Assembly (NCBI RefSeq): GCF_000527095.1
Contig: NZ_AZUN01000001.1
Span: 248,001-312,000, forward strand
Source: Methylomicrobium lacus LW14
GTDB lineage: Bacteria; Pseudomonadota; Gammaproteobacteria; Methylococcales; Methylomonadaceae
DNA length: 64,000 nt
Reading direction: 5' to 3'
Shown here: positions 61,759 through 64,000 of the stretch, one piece after another
How positions within the stretch are numbered: the first letter of the stretch is position 1
How the letters are laid out: the number at the start of each line of letters is the position of its first letter
The notes under the pieces: model-generated
Seen by the model: only the letters and a program-made list of their open reading frames with translations
What the model was told of the DNA's origin: nothing
Database searches by the model: none
Translations under genes and position numbers: made by a program

Positions 61759-62724
61759 ATGGCCGGCAATCTGCAATTAACTTCGGAAGGCAAGTTAAAG
61801 CACTTCCTGACGATCGAAGGGCTGGACAAAGCGCTGTTGACCGAAATTCTCGATATGGCCGAGTCATTTGCGAGCATGTCCGATCAGCAGGTCAAGAAAG
61901 TGCCGATCCTGCGCGGCAAAACGATCGTGAATTTGTTCTTTGAAAACAGCACGCGCACGCGGACGACGTTCGAGTTGGCCGCCAAGCGTTTGTCGGCCGA
62001 TGTGCTCAGCATCAATATCGCGACTTCGGCGACGTCAAAAGGCGAAAGCCTGCTCGATACGATCCGCAATCTGGAATCGATGTTCGTCGATATGTTCGTC
62101 GTGCGCCATGCCTTGAGCGGCGCCGCGCATTTCATCGCGCAGCAGGTCGCGCCGCACATCAGCGTGATCAACGCCGGCGACGGACAGCATGCGCATCCGA
62201 CCCAGGCGATGCTGGACATGTTTACGATCCGCCAGCTCAAGAACGACTTCGCGCCGCTGAAGGTCGCGATCATCGGCGACATTCTGCATTCCCGCGTCGC
62301 CCGCTCCGAAATCATCGCGCTGAATACCCTGGGCGTGGCCGAAGTCCGGGTCATTGCCCCGAAAACCTTGCTGCCCGCGCATGTCGAAACCCTCGGCGTC
62401 AAGGTGTATCATAACCTGAACGAAGGCCTGAAGGATGTCGATGTGGTGATGATGCTGCGTCTGCAAAAAGAACGCATGAGCTCGGCCTTGTTGCCGAGCG
62501 AAAGCGAATATTTCAAATGTTTCGGCCTGACCGAGGAAAAATTGAAAATCGCCAAACCCGATGCGATCGTGATGCATCCGGGGCCGATCAACCGCGGCGT
62601 CGAGATCGACTCGAAAGTCGCCGACGGGCCGCAATCGGTGATATTGAAACAGGTCAGCAACGGCATCGCGGTGCGGATGGCGGTGATGGCGATGGCGATG
62701 CAGCCGCAGGGAGCCAGCTTATGA
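61759..62724 (+). CDS. pyrB: Aspartate carbamoyltransferase catalytic chain
   Basis: A 321-residue enzyme. Carbamoyl phosphate motif FENSTRTRTTFELAAKRL, aspartate-side HPTQAMLDMFTIRQL, and near the end DAIVMHPGPINRGVEI. It is the Pseudomonas-type PyrB that forms a complex with a defective dihydroorotase, encoded next. No pyrI in the window. Its stop overlaps the pyrC' start in ATGA. Confidence 0.96.
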   Translation: MAGNLQLTSEGKLKHFLTIEGLDKALLTEILDMAESFASMSDQQVKKVPILRGKTIVNLFFENSTRTRTTFELAAKRLSADVLSINIATSATSKGESLLDTIRNLESMFVDMFVVRHALSGAAHFIAQQVAPHISVINAGDGQHAHPTQAMLDMFTIRQLKNDFAPLKVAIIGDILHSRVARSEIIALNTLGVAEVRVIAPKTLLPAHVETLGVKVYHNLNEGLKDVDVVMMLRLQKERMSSALLPSESEYFKCFGLTEEKLKIAKPDAIVMHPGPINRGVEIDSKVADGPQSVILKQVSNGIAVRMAVMAMAMQPQGASL

Positions 62725-64000
62725 AGCGGATACAAATCAATCACGGCCGCATCATCGATCCGGCCAACAGCATCGACCGCATCGGCGATGTTTACATTGC
62801 CGATGGGAAAATTCTGTCGGTTACTTCCAAGCCGGACGCTTTCGAGGCGGACATTCAAATCGATGCGAGCGGGCAGGTTGTCTGTCCCGGCTTCATCGAT
62901 CTGAGTACGCGTCTGCGCGAACCGGGGCAAAGCCGCAAGGGAACTTTCAAGAGCGAAACGCTCGCCGCGGCCAGCGCGGGCGTGACGACCCTGTGCCTGC
63001 AGCCGGATACGGTGCCGGTGATCGATACGCCGGCGGTCGCCGAACTGATCAAGGAATTGGCTGAAAAAGCCGGTTATCCGCAGATTCTGCCAATCGCCGC
63101 GCTGACGCAGAAGCTCGAAGGCACCGAACTCAGTTCGATGCTGTCGCTGAAACAGGCCGGCTGCATCGCGGTCGGCCATGCGAATCAGCCGGTCAAAAAT
63201 CTGCTGATTCTGCGGCGGGCGATGGAATATGCGGCGAGTCATGATTTGCTGCTGATGCTGCGCCCGAACGATTACTGGCTCGGCAACAATGGCTGCGCGC
63301 ATGAAGGCGCGTTGGCGACGCGCTACGGCTTGCCGGGCATTCCGGAAGCCGCCGAAACGATTGCGCTGTCGCAATGCCTCGAACTGGCGGAATTGACCGG
63401 CTGCCGGGTGCATTTCGGCCAGCTCAGCTGCAAACGCTCGGTGATCAAGATCCAGCAAGCCAAAAACGACGGCCTGCGCGTGACCGCCGATGTCGCGATG
63501 CATCAGCTGCATTTGACCGAAAACGACATGACGCCATTTGACAGCGCCTATCATGTGCTGCCGCCGTTGCGCACCGAGGCCGATAAGCAGTATTTACGTC
63601 AGGGGGTGGCGACCGGAACGATCGACGGCATTGCTTCGGATCATCAGCCGCATGACCTTGATGCGAAGCTCGGCGCGTTTCCCGAGACCGAACCCGGCAT
63701 TTCCGCCTTGGAAACGCTGTTGCCGCTGCTCATGAAGCTGGTCGTGGAAGGCGCGCTGACCTTGCCGGAAGGCATTGCGGCGTTGACTTCAAAACCGGCT
63801 GAAATATTGGGGTTGCGGCGCGGCGCGCTGACGCCCGGTTTGTCGGCCGATGTCTGCATCTTCGCTCCCGGTTCAGCCTGGCGTATCGATGAGGACAATT
63901 GGCGTAGCCAAGGCACCAATACGCCTTATTGGGGGCACACGCTGAAAGGCCGCGTTACGCATACCTTGCAGGCGGGCCTTATCATCCATAAATCGGCCTA
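62721..64000 (+). CDS. pyrC': Dihydroorotase-like PyrC' (non-catalytic type), 3' end at window edge
   Basis: From the ATG at 62721, 426 codons run to the edge, where the last two bases are TA and so probably begin the stop codon. The fold of the dihydroorotase/amidohydrolase family is plain: INHGRIIDPANSIDRIGDV, GFIDLSTRLREPGQSRKGT, FGQLSCKRSV, DGIASDHQPHD. The catalytic H-x-H (DLHVHLREPG in active enzymes) reads DLSTRLREPG, so residues 62 and 64 are Ser and Arg. It thus should be a structural partner that keeps PyrB assembled, as known in Pseudomonas, and a separate active pyrC must be elsewhere. Confidence 0.93.
   Translation, partial: MKRIQINHGRIIDPANSIDRIGDVYIADGKILSVTSKPDAFEADIQIDASGQVVCPGFIDLSTRLREPGQSRKGTFKSETLAAASAGVTTLCLQPDTVPVIDTPAVAELIKELAEKAGYPQILPIAALTQKLEGTELSSMLSLKQAGCIAVGHANQPVKNLLILRRAMEYAASHDLLLMLRPNDYWLGNNGCAHEGALATRYGLPGIPEAAETIALSQCLELAELTGCRVHFGQLSCKRSVIKIQQAKNDGLRVTADVAMHQLHLTENDMTPFDSAYHVLPPLRTEADKQYLRQGVATGTIDGIASDHQPHDLDAKLGAFPETEPGISALETLLPLLMKLVVEGALTLPEGIAALTSKPAEILGLRRGALTPGLSADVCIFAPGSAWRIDEDNWRSQGTNTPYWGHTLKGRVTHTLQAGLIIHKSA

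Noticed and set aside
62409..63554. Minus-strand frame of 381 codons opposite pyrB and pyrC'
   Set aside because: Shadow of the pyr genes; Arg/Gln/His-rich product.

Overview
The window most likely comes from the chromosome of a gammaproteobacterial methanotroph (Methylococcales). This is an inference. It rests on a MxaD-like periplasmic protein paired with a YVTN beta-propeller, the gammaproteobacterial SUF regulator next to sufBCDSU, the Pseudomonas-like gshB-tonB-yqgE-ruvX-pyrR-pyrB-pyrC' order, and an exosortase-linked exopolysaccharide locus. No rRNA, tRNA or CRISPR array was seen.

Region 1 (1-6.7 kb) is the end of an exopolysaccharide/exosortase locus: a Wzx-type flippase (cut by the window edge), an outer-membrane barrel protein, a Wza-type export protein, an L-2-hydroxyglutarate oxidase, a fused exosortase E/CPBP protease, and next to it a small secreted protein with the matching VPEID-CTERM tail. 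Region 2 (6.7-11.4 kb) is mixed: a small lipoprotein, a LysR-type regulator broken by two frameshifts, the pirin and YcaC-like genes it faces, and a DUF1415 gene. Region 3 (11.4-23.2 kb) is an AT-rich surface-glycan island on the minus strand. It holds two GtrA proteins, two GtrB/DPM1-like glycosyltransferases, three methyltransferases (one frameshifted), an AsnB amidotransferase and two large polytopic membrane proteins, plus an IS30 remnant and palindromic repeats. A complete IS66 element (23408-25813) with an exact 8-bp target duplication closes it.

Region 4 (25.8-35.7 kb) has an unusual sterol desaturase-creatininase fusion gene, a tolC-adaptor-RND efflux operon, the mxaD-like/YVTN pair and a small conserved protein. 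Region 5 (35.7-42.3 kb) holds a decayed gene, small membrane proteins and transporters, then an arsenic operon (arsR, arsI, arsC, acr3) with a similar AT-rich partial palindrome in front of arsR and in front of arsI.

Region 6 (42.3-53.5 kb) is the SUF iron-sulfur locus: an Rrf2 regulator behind a perfect type-1 IscR box, sufB, sufC, sufD, sufS, sufU, and a Rieske ferredoxin. A HicAB module with a frameshifted toxin, an antitoxin remnant, a palindromic repeat and a bestrophin channel lie between sufB and sufC, and a Uma2 gene lies between sufD and sufS. Region 7 (52.5-64 kb) is conserved housekeeping: RNase T2, DUF465, DUF423, moaB, a DegQ protease, a cyclic-nucleotide/rhodanese fusion protein, rpmG, rpmB, gshB, tonB, yqgE, ruvX, pyrR, pyrB and a dihydroorotase-like pyrC' that has lost its HxH zinc motif.

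The best candidates for something little described are the desaturase-creatininase fusion, the exosortase E/VPEID pair with its export locus, and the double CNBD-rhodanese-coiled-coil protein. Several genes are broken by single-base frameshifts. These could be real decay or sequencing errors, and the sequence alone cannot tell them apart.
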